Shown: positions 44,191 through 52,036 of the stretch, piece after piece
Layout: each line of letters opens with the position of its first letter
Position numbering within the stretch: position 1 is the first letter of the stretch
Source: Candidatus Poribacteria bacterium
GTDB taxonomy: Bacteria > Poribacteria > WGA-4E > WGA-3G
Direction: 5' to 3'
Length of the DNA stretch: 64,000 bases
NCBI GenBank assembly: GCA_022825825.1
Contig: JAJDWA010000071.1
Span: 1-64,000 of the forward strand
The notes under the pieces: generated by a model
Database searches by the model: none
Seen by the model: only the letters and a program-made list of their open reading frames with translations
Told to the model about the DNA's origin: nothing
Position numbers and translations under genes: made by a program

Positions 44191-44286
44191 TACCTTGGGG
44201 TCCTAAATCGGCATTAGAAAGTCTACGGGATTTATCAAACTCACGTTATAGTAGATTTTAGAATTATTTGGACGCTTTGTGCCAGC

Positions 44287-44302
44287 GAGGTTAGGAAACC
44301 TC
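44287..44302. repeat. hairpin repeat with AGGA loop (inverted orientation)
   Basis: GAGGTT pairs with AACCTC over AGGA, the complement of the TCCT loop of the family. It abuts the dispersed 36-bp-type repeat that begins at 44303. Confidence 0.55.
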
Positions 44303-44362
44303 CAAATCAACGGTATGAATCATGGAGCATGCCACACGCGCATGCTTCTTTAAGCATTCCCC
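44303..44362. repeat. diverged copy of the palindromic repeat found in the WD40 gene
   Basis: It begins with CAAATCAACGGTATGAAT and ends with AAGCATTCCCC, like the units at 2754-2861, but the centre is replaced by GCATGC-containing palindromic sequence. This shows the repeat is dispersed, not specific to the WD40 gene. Confidence 0.65.
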
Positions 44363-44466
44363 GCCTACCGCTTGTGTTACAGGAGTGTCCAAGTAATTAT
44401 AGGCTTTACTATAATTTATTAATTCGGTCCTTTTCCATCTGCACAAGTCAGGTATCCACCTCTGCT

Positions 44467-44488
44467 GGCAAGGTTTCCTAACCTTGCC
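44467..44488. repeat. hairpin repeat with TTTCCTAA loop, copy 2
   Basis: GGCAAGGTT (44467-44475) pairs with AACCTTGCC (44480-44488) over TCCT. The stem differs from copy 1 but is fully compensated. Confidence 0.7.
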
Positions 44489-44633
44489 AAAGTACCGAAA
44501 TATTTTCTTAATCTTCATATAAGGAGGTTAAAAGTCCTTATTTTGGTGTTTTTAACTCTCTAAATCCGCTTATTATTAGGACTTTAAGAGGAATGCGTAA
44601 GTCAAGTCCTAATGATTTTACAAAGGTAGACTC

Positions 44634-46250
44634 TCACTCTGTTTTCTCAGTGACAACCAATTTTTGATTCACAGCGATATTATTCAACGTCTGAACAATA
44701 CCGCTGGGCCACTGAATAATAATTTTATCAACCTTGTTATAGTTTGCGAGTCCAAATTCCACTTCGGGACTGTTCTGTGATAGGTAACTGCTGCCTGCAG
44801 CAACTTCACGAATCTGATGGATGTCCCCAGTGATGATTTTGATGCGCGCGCCAATTCCATCACGATTGCTCTCTACACCAACAGTACGGATATGGATCCA
44901 ATTTTGCTTATTTCCACTATCATTGCGGAGTAGCCTCGGCTTTTCTCCACTGTTGACTATCAGAAGGTCTAAATCTCCGTCTGCATCATAATCTGCAGCA
45001 GCAACGCCTCTGCCAACACCCGGTGATTCAAATTGTCGAAGTCCTGCCTGTTCGGATATATCTGTGAAAGTGCCATCTCCGTTGTTACGCAGCAAAACAT
45101 CCGGCTGACCATGGGGTTCCCATGAAGCGGGATCAATATGTCCCGCCGAGAAGAACAGATCAAGGTCTGTGTCGTTATCCATATCAAAAAACACCGTTCC
45201 CCAACATGTCTTTCCAAGTCCTGACTCAAAGACACCACTTTGCGCGGAAACATCTGTGAAAGTCCCATCTCCATTATTTCGGTAGAGCACGTTGTTTTCA
45301 TCAAGCCAATTTGTAACGAAAAGGTCTAACGCGCCGTCGTTGTCGTAATCTCCCCAAGCGATACCCATTCCGCTGCGAATGTCTCCTGTGCGACTTCTTG
45401 CATCAGGTTGGTTTGTATTCATAAACGTCATTTCTCCATCGTTTCGGTAGAGAATGTTTTGGTCTGTATCATTAGCGAGGTAAATATCTAAATCTCCATC
45501 AGCGTCATAGTCCGCTGCGGCAACACCAAGTGTTAAATGGAATCCTCCGTTGACCTTAGACGCGTCGGTGACATCTGCGAAACCGCCATCCCCTTTGTTC
45601 AAATAGAGGATGTTAGCTTGTCCAAAAAAATCGTAAGGAAAGAAAACCTCATCCCCTTGTGGAACTTTGGTATATTCAATATAGTTGCCTACGTAAAGCT
45701 CAAGGTAACCATCGGCATCGTAATCGCCCCAAGCAATCCCTGCCCCAAATCCTGTATGTCCAATTCCTCCAGCACCTGATGTAAACCGTTTGAATGTTCC
45801 ATCGCCTCTGTTTAAATAGAATACATTCGCTTTATAGTTTGTAACGTAAAGGTCAGCATCCCCATCGTTATCGTAATCAGCAAAGGCACATCCCATACCC
45901 CAACCTGTGTCACCAACACCCGCAGTTTCTGTTACATCTGTAAATGTGCCATCCCCATTATTTCGGTAAAGCACGTTTTTGGGAAGAATTGCTCCGGGTT
46001 CTGGCCTGACTGCAGTGCTATTAACAATGTATAGATCGAGTGTCCCGTTATTATCATAATCTCGCCACGCTGCACCAGAACCAACCAGTGCAGGCACCAC
46101 ACGATGATCTATACCACCAGCATGTATGAAATGGATTCCTGCTTCTTCGGTAACATCCACAAACTGGATTTCAGCGGTATATCCGTTCCAGCTAAGCCCT
46201 ATACTTAAAAGTGTTAAAATTGCGAAAATGGGCGCATCTCTGTTCAGCAT
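44634..46250 (-). CDS. secreted FG-GAP/VCBS and ASPIC-UnbV (CRTAC1-like) protein
   Basis: A 538-aa protein with an N-terminal signal peptide (hydrophobic 8-20, cleavage near GYTA). It contains seven or so FG-GAP/VCBS repeats, each with a calcium-binding D-x-D-x-D-G loop: DYDNNGTLDLY, DYDNDGDADLY, DYDADGYLELY, DYDADGDLDIY, DYDNDGALDLF, DMDNDTDLDLF, DYDADGDLDLL. They form a beta-propeller. The last 90 residues are an ASPIC/UnbV domain (IGARIKIITG, WPSGIVQTL). Such proteins are common in Planctomycetes, Acidobacteria and Poribacteria, with unclear roles in adhesion or matrix binding. The TWG tail is not present here. Confidence 0.9.
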   Translation of the reverse strand: MLNRDAPIFAILTLLSIGLSWNGYTAEIQFVDVTEEAGIHFIHAGGIDHRVVPALVGSGAAWRDYDNNGTLDLYIVNSTAVRPEPGAILPKNVLYRNNGDGTFTDVTETAGVGDTGWGMGCAFADYDNDGDADLYVTNYKANVFYLNRGDGTFKRFTSGAGGIGHTGFGAGIAWGDYDADGYLELYVGNYIEYTKVPQGDEVFFPYDFFGQANILYLNKGDGGFADVTDASKVNGGFHLTLGVAAADYDADGDLDIYLANDTDQNILYRNDGEMTFMNTNQPDARSRTGDIRSGMGIAWGDYDNDGALDLFVTNWLDENNVLYRNNGDGTFTDVSAQSGVFESGLGKTCWGTVFFDMDNDTDLDLFFSAGHIDPASWEPHGQPDVLLRNNGDGTFTDISEQAGLRQFESPGVGRGVAAADYDADGDLDLLIVNSGEKPRLLRNDSGNKQNWIHIRTVGVESNRDGIGARIKIITGDIHQIREVAAGSSYLSQNSPEVEFGLANYNKVDKIIIQWPSGIVQTLNNIAVNQKLVVTEKTE

Positions 46251-46359
46251 CTGAATAACATTTTAGCCAGGATTATTTTCTAATTTTGTTTAGCGTACCA
46301 TATTTCAGTTTTAATTCCAATTGGATTTTAGAAGAAATTTCTATGAAAAACTTTTCTCC

Positions 46360-46388
46360 TTGTCTATCACTCGTGTTAATGCTATTAT
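46360..46388 (+). promoter_or_regulatory. promoter of the PhyH gene at 46421
   Basis: TTGTCT (46360-46365), 17-base spacer, TATTAT (46383-46388); the ATG follows 32 bases later with TTGGAGA as ribosome binding site. Confidence 0.55.
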
Positions 46389-46420
46389 AATCGCTAAATA
46401 GTATCTATTGGAGAACGTTT

Positions 46421-47302
46421 ATGAAACTAACAGAGGAACAGAAAGAAACTTACCGTACAAAGGGAGTCTTGGTAGTTAAAAATGCATTGACAGATGAAGA
46501 TACTCAACCGGTTATAGACGAAATTGAGGATTGGATTTCAGAACGCGCTAACGCATTACATCAGGAAGGGAAGGTTGAAACCCTTTTTGAAGATGAACCT
46601 TTTGACAAGCGATTCGGAAAACTCCTTGCACAGTCCGGTGAAATCGGAAGCGGCATGGACATTATGCACTATCGGGGCAAAGCTATCTTTGACTTCATGA
46701 GAAACGACAATCTGCTTGATGTCATTGAAGGAATTGTCGGTTCTGAGATAACATGTAACCCGATTCAGCATGTACGTGCTAAACCACCAGTGGTTGATGG
46801 CAACGCAAGTTGGGCAGGTGGCGTGCCGTGGCATCAAGATGCTGGCGTTATGATGGAAGAGGCAGAAGGTTCAAATATTGTCACCTGTTGGCTACCATTA
46901 GGCGATAGCACAATTGAAATGGGATGCCTTGAAGCGTTGCCCGGTATTACTGAAGATATCGGATACCTCACACATCAGAAAGAGGGTGGCACCATGATTG
47001 TGCCAGACCTGATGCCAGATGTTGAACCGATGATGTTGGAATGTTATCGCGGCGACATTATCTTACTGAGTCGTTTTACACCGCATCGCTCACAACCGAA
47101 CAAATCAGATCGATGCCGTTGGTCATTAGATTTGCGTTTTCAGACAACAGGACACCATACAGGCAGAACCGCACACCCCGATTTTATTGTCCGTAGCCGT
47201 AAGAATCCTGAAACTGTCCTAACAGACCATGCCGAATGGTGTCACCTGTGGATAGATGCATTTGAAAACCCACGCGGTATTGCTAAACATAGATCGATAT
47301 AG
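46421..47302 (+). CDS. phytanoyl-CoA dioxygenase (PhyH) family oxygenase
   Basis: A 293-aa Fe(II)/2-oxoglutarate oxygenase. His138 and Asp140 in VPWHQDAGVM and His222 in TPHRSQPN are the iron ligands, and Arg231 or Arg233 binds the co-substrate. It is the closest relative within the window of the protein at 54440-55339: both have an N-terminal helix with similar spacing and the SEITCNPIQHVRA / SEIVCNPIQHIRA element. Substrate unknown. It stands between the FG-GAP gene, from which it diverges, and a LamG gene. Confidence 0.88.
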   Translation: MKLTEEQKETYRTKGVLVVKNALTDEDTQPVIDEIEDWISERANALHQEGKVETLFEDEPFDKRFGKLLAQSGEIGSGMDIMHYRGKAIFDFMRNDNLLDVIEGIVGSEITCNPIQHVRAKPPVVDGNASWAGGVPWHQDAGVMMEEAEGSNIVTCWLPLGDSTIEMGCLEALPGITEDIGYLTHQKEGGTMIVPDLMPDVEPMMLECYRGDIILLSRFTPHRSQPNKSDRCRWSLDLRFQTTGHHTGRTAHPDFIVRSRKNPETVLTDHAEWCHLWIDAFENPRGIAKHRSI

Positions 47303-47341
47303 CACAGTCCATAAATTCGCGCACCTAAAGACACAATTCTG

Positions 47342-47370
47342 TTGTATTTAATTCATCTTCGTGATAAAAT
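47342..47370 (+). promoter_or_regulatory. promoter of the LamG gene
   Basis: TTGTAT (47342-47347), 17-base spacer, TAAAAT (47365-47370). The start near 47377 gives a leader of about 88 bases to the TTG start codon at 47465. Confidence 0.55.
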
Positions 47371-47464
47371 CAGTCAAAAGTCTATATTAATTGGACGGTG
47401 TAGGACAAAGATCGGAGAACACCAACAGTTCTCTTTCTTTTTATTAACACATAGGAGGTCTATT

Positions 47465-48223
47465 TTGTTGAGAGTTACTATATTTACGCTAAGTCTACTA
47501 CTCATCTTAGGTTTCAACATGCTCGGTTCGGCAGAGATCACAAATGACATGATTGTCGCGCCGTGGCTTTTTGATGGTGATGCCAAAGATATTTCTGGAA
47601 ACGGGTTCGACGGTGAACCTCAAGGTGGAAAATATGTTGATGGTCAGATCGGTAAAGCGATTGAGTTGAACGGTTCAAGCGAATGGGTTACTATTAGCAA
47701 ACGAATGGGTTCATTTGAGGAGATTACTTTCGCGCACTGGGTTAAATCCACTGGACGAGAAAACGATTGGCGAACCTTCTTCAACAACGCTGGCTGGAAA
47801 GGTGGCGATATTCACTATCAGCTGCATCCGAACAATAAAGTGGAATTTTCCATTAACGGTAACGCTGGTGGGAATAATGACACATTCGCGAATTATACCA
47901 TGGCAGGTGGTGAAATGAATAAGTGGGTCCATATCGCAACCGCTTACAGTGCGAAAGAAAAGAAGATCCGTTTTTACATCAACGGTGAACTTGATGTTGA
48001 AAACAACTGGGGCGGCGGTAGTCCTGGCGTGCTTGACCCGGGCAAAATTGGTTCATGGGATAACCAACGACACTGGCAAGGCCTTTTCGACGAATTTATC
48101 ATCTTCAACACTGTGTTAAGCGAGGATGATATTAAATCTGTCATGAACGACGGTCTGGAAAGCGGTCTCGCCGTTGATCCAAAAGCAAAACTGGCTGTCA
48201 CATGGGGCAGTCTGAAAAAATAG
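47465..48223 (+). CDS. secreted LamG/concanavalin-like protein with TWG C-terminal tail
   Basis: A 252-aa protein with a signal peptide (LRVTIFTLSLLLILGFNMLG) and a LamG-type jelly-roll: WLFDGDAKDISGNGFDG, VDGQIGKAIELNG, WVHIATAYSAKEKKIRFYIN, GLFDEFIIFNTVLSEDDIK. It ends in VDPKAKLAVTWGSLKK. The frame opens at 47342, but that is inside the promoter. AGGAGGT at 47453-47459 points to the TTG at 47465, which also gives a proper signal peptide. LamG domains bind glycans or other surface ligands; the ligand is unknown here. Confidence 0.85.
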   Translation: MLRVTIFTLSLLLILGFNMLGSAEITNDMIVAPWLFDGDAKDISGNGFDGEPQGGKYVDGQIGKAIELNGSSEWVTISKRMGSFEEITFAHWVKSTGRENDWRTFFNNAGWKGGDIHYQLHPNNKVEFSINGNAGGNNDTFANYTMAGGEMNKWVHIATAYSAKEKKIRFYINGELDVENNWGGGSPGVLDPGKIGSWDNQRHWQGLFDEFIIFNTVLSEDDIKSVMNDGLESGLAVDPKAKLAVTWGSLKK

Positions 48224-48311
48224 GTGTAACGTTCAAGCATTCTCTATTGACGCTGCAGAGAGAATCACCATGTCTGTTAAACTCAAATCTGCATGCTAAT
48301 TCTCAAACTTA

Positions 48312-48342
48312 GTTATGAGCGGACTCTACATCTGCTCATAAC
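48312..48342. terminator. hairpin between the LamG gene and a small membrane gene
   Basis: GTTATGAGC (48312-48320) and GCTCATAAC (48334-48342) form a perfect 9-bp stem with a 13-base loop. No T run follows, so termination is uncertain; it could also be a regulatory or repeat hairpin. Confidence 0.4.
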
Positions 48343-48407
48343 ACTGGAAGATACCAATAAATTGTGTTATAGACTCGTAAGGGATTTCATGCCCTTCGGA
48401 CTGATTT

Positions 48408-48575
48408 ATGAATAAAATTCTACTGATCATTTTAGGAATTATCATTGTTGCTGTCAGTGTTGTAATCCTTGCTGAAATTGTGAAGACACTTTTAGGTATT
48501 GTAATTTACCTCTCATTTTTCATCATTATTGTTGGCGGTGCGTTTTTAATCCTCAGGCAAATTTTTAAAAAATAG
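48408..48575 (+). CDS. small membrane protein (55 aa)
   Basis: The ATG at 48408 opens 55 codons ending at TAG 48575. The product is nearly all hydrophobic: a first helix over residues 4-25 (ILLIILGIIIVAVSVVILAE), a short polar turn, a second helix 28-49, and a basic end RQIFKK. Two-helix mini-proteins of this kind sit in the inner membrane. The ribosome binding site is weak (GGA), and the next gene starts 58 bases downstream, so co-transcription is possible. No family recognised. Confidence 0.5.
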   Translation: MNKILLIILGIIIVAVSVVILAEIVKTLLGIVIYLSFFIIIVGGAFLILRQIFKK

Positions 48576-48632
48576 AGAATGCTAAACTATTTTGGTGGAA
48601 AACCGCCACATTTTAGACAACGGAGAACTACC

Positions 48633-49421
48633 ATGGAAAAATATTTCAAATCTTTAATCGTCACTAAAAATTTAGTTGCAATTCTAATAGGACTTGCGCT
48701 GATAGTCTGTTCATCAAGTCCAATTTTCGCCGCGAAACGTGATAAGGAGTACGTCGCTAAACAAATTTCTAACTTAAAAATTGACGGAGACATTAGTGAA
48801 TGGGAACGCGCTGAAATCGTTGCCTTTGATCAACTAAAAGATGCTGGCGGGGCTCTTCCCAAAGCAAGTGACTTTACAGGAAAGGGACGTGTCGCATGGA
48901 GTGCCAAAGACCCTACCCGTATCTATTTTCTTGTTGAAATCACAGATGATGAACTCCAAGACATCCACCCGCCAGATAATAAGTGGTGGGAGGATGATAG
49001 CGTCGAATTTATGTTTGATTTTGACAACGAAGTGGTAAGAGCTGCGCTCGTTCAGTGGACTCTCGGTGCCAATGGGGAAGACCTCTCCGCAGCAGCCTCG
49101 CCAGACAATACGGAATGGGCACTTTCTAAAGACGGAAACAATTATATTTATGAAGTCGCTCTTGACCCAACGAAACCACGCGGTCCAAACCCAGGGAATC
49201 CAGATAGTGGAAAAGATTTTAAAGCAAAGAATGGATTAACTATCGGATTCAGTTTTCACATGAATGATTGTGAGAACGGAGTCCGGGAACATCAGATCGG
49301 ATGGATAGCCGGTAATGCATGGGATGCACTCGCCTTTGGAGATCTCACTTTTGATAAAGAATTCTTGGATGTGGAACCGTTAGGCAAACTTGCATTAACA
49401 TGGGCAGCTATTAAACAGTAA
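48633..49421 (+). CDS. secreted CBM9-like protein with TWG C-terminal tail
   Basis: A 262-aa protein. The long signal peptide (hydrophobic 15-33) ends at IFAAK. The domain resembles carbohydrate-binding family 9: LKIDGDISEWERAE at 48-61, RIYFLVEITDDEL, WWEDDSVEFMFD and a strand near the end, WDALAFGDLTFD. The C-terminus is VEPLGKLALTWAAIKQ, a variant of the shared tail with Ala for Gly. The frame starts at 48579, but the ATG at 48633 has GGAG upstream and yields the signal peptide. Sugar binding is inferred from the fold. Confidence 0.8.
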   Translation: MEKYFKSLIVTKNLVAILIGLALIVCSSSPIFAAKRDKEYVAKQISNLKIDGDISEWERAEIVAFDQLKDAGGALPKASDFTGKGRVAWSAKDPTRIYFLVEITDDELQDIHPPDNKWWEDDSVEFMFDFDNEVVRAALVQWTLGANGEDLSAAASPDNTEWALSKDGNNYIYEVALDPTKPRGPNPGNPDSGKDFKAKNGLTIGFSFHMNDCENGVREHQIGWIAGNAWDALAFGDLTFDKEFLDVEPLGKLALTWAAIKQ

Positions 49422-49486
49422 TTCCCTACCGTGTCCGGTTCCATGGCATGGTCTTTCCAGTCATTCTGCTAAAAATAACGTAATTA

Positions 49487-49645
49487 GAGCGTATCTCATA
49501 AATCTGGTTTTGTTAGATTTCGCACTATCTTATCCAACCCTCACTCCTATTGTAGGGGCGGGTCCCTGTGCCCGCCTGCTATTTCATATCTGAGAAATGG
49601 CGAGGCACAGGGACCTCGCCCTACAAGTGATTTATGAGACAGGCT
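49487..49645. mobile_element. MITE-like element with nested palindromes
   Basis: Outer ends TCTCATAAATC (49494-49504) and GATTTATGAGA (49629-49639) are exact inverted repeats, with weaker matching outward. Inside, TGTAGGGGCGGGTCCCTGTG (49551 on) mirrors the segment ending at 49625, and each is itself a hairpin with a CACAGGGA-type loop. At about 160 bp with no coding frame, it has the shape of a miniature transposable element. Confidence 0.65.
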
Positions 49646-49678
49646 GTAGTAGTTTTGGGAAATAACAGGAGGGAATTC

Positions 49679-50053
49679 ATGCGTATCATATTGACACTCT
49701 TACTAACCAGTATTATATTTTTAGGTTGTGATGATGCTGATATAGCGAGCCGCAACCTATCTAAAGCAGCAGACAATTTTGAGATCATTCGTCGGATTGT
49801 GTTTTACAACGGTATCACCGACACATATATTCTGACTATAGAAGGTAGGTGTAGTGTGTATGACGATGGGCTTGGTCAACTTGAAGTCGTATGCAAAACG
49901 GGTGATAACACTTACAAGAAACATTTTCTTGGGCTATCCGATAATGTAACATATTTCGCAGAGCAGCTGGAAAGTGCGAATGTAAGCAAAAATCATTATC
50001 GGGTGACATTCAAACCACGGGCGATTATACCTGACGTTGATATTCGTAACTAA
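49679..50053 (+). CDS. putative lipoprotein of unknown function
   Basis: A 124-aa protein. The first 17 residues (MRIILTLLLTSIIFLGC) form a lipoprotein signal with lipobox F-L-G-C, so Cys17 should be lipidated. The mature part starts DDADIASRNLSKAADNFEII and has alternating strands (YILTIEGRCSVYDDG; LEVVCKTGDNTYKKHF) that suggest a small beta-rich domain with three further cysteines or fewer. AGGAGG lies 6 bases before the ATG. An earlier ATG at 49634 overlaps the MITE and is not used. It resembles phage or prophage-derived beta-sandwich lipoproteins only vaguely; function unknown. Confidence 0.7.
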   Translation: MRIILTLLLTSIIFLGCDDADIASRNLSKAADNFEIIRRIVFYNGITDTYILTIEGRCSVYDDGLGQLEVVCKTGDNTYKKHFLGLSDNVTYFAEQLESANVSKNHYRVTFKPRAIIPDVDIRN

Positions 50054-50180
50054 TTAGTTAATATCTAAACAATCCCAAAACTACTAATTGCGAAAAATAA
50101 TCCTATACTTCCCACTTGTTCATTGATGCCGACATGCTTTGTTGTGTATCAACAAATCTGTGATCAAGGAAATTCCCTAA

Positions 50181-51017
50181 ATGTATAATCTAAATGGAAA
50201 AGTCGCTTTGGTGACAGGTGCGGGAGGTAGAAAAGGTATAGGACGTGCTATTGCTACGCGTTTAGCGAAAGAGGGAGCAGATGTTGCTGTCAACGATATA
50301 ATTGAACACCCTTACGCCGCTGACGATACAGAGTGGCGCGGGTTACCAGACGTTGTTCGCGAAATTGAAGCGATGGGACGACGATCTGTTAGCGTGGTTG
50401 CGGATGTATCTGATGCAAAGCAGGTTAGCGAAATGGTAGACAAAACTGTCTCTCATTTTGGAAAGATCGACATTCTCGTTAACAATGCGGGGACAAAAGC
50501 TGGGAAAGATCGTGTACCTGTCGTTGACCTCACTGAAGAGGATTGGGATAGGGTGCAGCGTGTCAACGTGAAAGGGGTGTTTCTCTGCTGCCAAGTAGTG
50601 GCACGCCATCTTATTGCACAGGGGGCCGGTGGGAAAATCATCAACATCTCCTCCATAACAGGCAAACGCGGTTCGGCACGTTATGCAGCATACTGTGCCT
50701 CAAAATTCGCTGTCCTCGGTTTAACGCAATCCCTTGCACACGAACTTGCACCGTACCAGGTTAATGTCAATGCTATCTGTCCAAGCCTTGTGAATACAGA
50801 GCGGGTTGAGCATTTAGCCACTGCCATGATGCCTGCAGACCTCTCTGCTGATGAGCAACGGGCGGAATTTGTTAGTCGTGCTGAGTCATCCGTACCGTTA
50901 GGACGGCTTGCCGAGGGTAGCGATATAGCAAGTATGGCAGCATTTCTTGCCTCAGACGAAGCTGCATATCTGACAGGGTTGTCTATTACTGTATCAGGTG
51001 GTGCAGTGATGGATTAG
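50181..51017 (+). CDS. short-chain dehydrogenase/reductase (SDR)
   Basis: A 278-aa classical SDR. The NAD(P) loop is TGAGGRKGIG (12-21), NNAG is at 101-104, and the catalytic tetrad is Asn129, Ser158 (or 157), Tyr171 and Lys175 (YCASK). The C-terminal GLSITVSGG is typical of 3-oxoacyl-ACP reductase or sugar/alcohol dehydrogenase subfamilies. The substrate cannot be fixed. The insertion between strand 2 and helix (HPYAADDTEWRGLPD) is longer than usual. It stands alone between repeat-containing spacers. Confidence 0.9.
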   Translation: MYNLNGKVALVTGAGGRKGIGRAIATRLAKEGADVAVNDIIEHPYAADDTEWRGLPDVVREIEAMGRRSVSVVADVSDAKQVSEMVDKTVSHFGKIDILVNNAGTKAGKDRVPVVDLTEEDWDRVQRVNVKGVFLCCQVVARHLIAQGAGGKIINISSITGKRGSARYAAYCASKFAVLGLTQSLAHELAPYQVNVNAICPSLVNTERVEHLATAMMPADLSADEQRAEFVSRAESSVPLGRLAEGSDIASMAAFLASDEAAYLTGLSITVSGGAVMD

Positions 51018-51218
51018 TTTAGAATTCACAGGATTTGCAGATATTTCCCGTTCTTATAGGAATTTGTGATCTGCTGAGTGTACTACCATCGAAAATTAGG
51101 ACCGCTGTCTAAACCAAAATTATGGTGTAATAACAATCTAATTGTAAGAAGTATCCGATGGCAGTACACATCTTATACCAAATTAACTTGATCAAACGTT
51201 TTCTGATAGAGTTAGCAT

Positions 51219-51240
51219 CGCGAGGCACAGAGACCTCGCG
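51219..51240. repeat. hairpin repeat with CACAGAGA loop
   Basis: CGCGAGG (51219-51225) pairs with CCTCGCG (51234-51240). Stem and loop match one arm of the MITE at 49599-49620, including the flanking CTACAA. Confidence 0.65.
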
Positions 51241-51262
51241 CTACAAATCGGTTAATTGGGTA

Positions 51263-52036
51263 TTATTTGGACACTTTTATTGTTCCCCAAGTGAGTGCCA
51301 ATTTCTGAGTCGGTTCAACAGCAAGCCCTACCGAGTCGAGGTTCTTTTTAATCTCATCGTGACTTAGACTGCGGTTGTAAATGCGTAATTCGTCAAGAAG
51401 ACCATTGAAAGGAAGTCCTCCCACTTTCCTTGCACCCATCCAAAAATTCTCTCCATTGTGTTTGAGAGTGCCATTGAATTCTTTCTTACTATCCAATTCA
51501 CCATTGATATATATTATGGCTTCGGCACCGTCGTAAACGCCAGCAACGTGATGCCATTTATCCAAGGCTAGCTGTGCTATGCTGTGAAAAGGCCACGTCT
51601 CTACAGCACCATTCCAGATATTAAAATCAAGTCGAGTTTGGTCTGACCACCCAAACACATAAGTATTACTTCCTGACTTTGATATGCCTGCGATAATCGC
51701 CCAACCATTTTTTTCAGGTTTTATCCAGGCCTCCATTGTCATCTGATCACCAATATCTATTAAACTCTTATCCGCGCCACAATCAACATGACCACCACTA
51801 AACTTGAGTGCTTCACCGACTTTACCTTCAACTACCTCAACATTTCCGTTCATAGTTCCATCGTTGGCACCAAAAATGTCTTTAATCGTTTTGTCTGCGA
51901 TCGAAGCCTTATTAAAGGACCAGTAACTCACCAACCCGTCGATAGTCGCCTGGCGGGTTTGTGCTACGTTTGTAACCATTAAAATAGTTGCCATAATGGC
52001 AAGAACAAATATTAGTCTCGGAATTTTGTTAATCAT
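51263..52036 (-). CDS. secreted LamG protein with TWG C-terminal tail
   Basis: A 257-aa protein with a signal peptide (IFVLAIMATILMVTNVAQ) and a LamG domain: LVSYWSFNKASIADKTIKD, GKVGEALKFSGGHVDCG, MTMEAWIKPEKNGWAIIAG, WHHVAGVYDGAEAIIYING, GLLDELRIYNRSLSHDEIK. It ends VEPTQKLALTWGTIKVSK. The ATG at 52036 has GGAGGA 4 bases upstream; the longer frame to 52075 lacks one. It is of the same type as the protein at 47465-48223 but not a recent copy. Confidence 0.85.
   Translation of the reverse strand: MINKIPRLIFVLAIMATILMVTNVAQTRQATIDGLVSYWSFNKASIADKTIKDIFGANDGTMNGNVEVVEGKVGEALKFSGGHVDCGADKSLIDIGDQMTMEAWIKPEKNGWAIIAGISKSGSNTYVFGWSDQTRLDFNIWNGAVETWPFHSIAQLALDKWHHVAGVYDGAEAIIYINGELDSKKEFNGTLKHNGENFWMGARKVGGLPFNGLLDELRIYNRSLSHDEIKKNLDSVGLAVEPTQKLALTWGTIKVSK

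Larger units (their letters stand above)
43915..44247. repeat. perfect 16-bp inverted repeat 0.3 kb apart
   Basis: AACGTGAGTTTGATAA (43915-43930) is the exact reverse complement of 44232-44247, and similarity continues outward (TATAGT). This suggests the terminal repeats of a MITE-like element nested in the larger island. Confidence 0.6.
43878..44613. mobile_element. candidate non-autonomous element bounded by AGGACTTACGCATTCC ends
   Basis: AGGACTTACGCATTCC near 43878 and its inverted, slightly longer counterpart near 44590-44610 face each other across about 0.7 kb. The right end lies within a perfect 10-bp palindrome (44575-44584 with 44604-44613). No transposase frame is inside. Internal pieces are themselves repeats, so this may be a composite. 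Confidence 0.4.
43170..44633. other. repeat-dense intergenic region without convincing genes
   Basis: Almost 1.5 kb contain nested inverted repeats, hairpins of two repeat families and IS-end-like motifs (listed separately). A minus-strand frame at 43339-43791 and another at 44291-44518 have no family resemblance and cross repeats. The region looks like accumulated small mobile elements. Confidence 0.7.

Noticed and set aside
44291..44518. 75-aa minus-strand frame ending in IHTVDLEVS
   Set aside because: It runs through two dispersed repeats. The IHTVDL string comes from the palindromic repeat, not from a conserved protein.
47342..47464. N-terminal extension of the LamG protein to 47342
   Set aside because: It would begin inside the promoter. 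AGGAGGT at 47453-47459 and the signal peptide fix the start at the TTG at 47465.
41852..51319. LPxTG, PEP-CTERM or dockerin signals as explanation for the shared tail
   Set aside because: None of the tails has the required LPxTG or PEP motif, hydrophobic helix or calcium-binding repeat.
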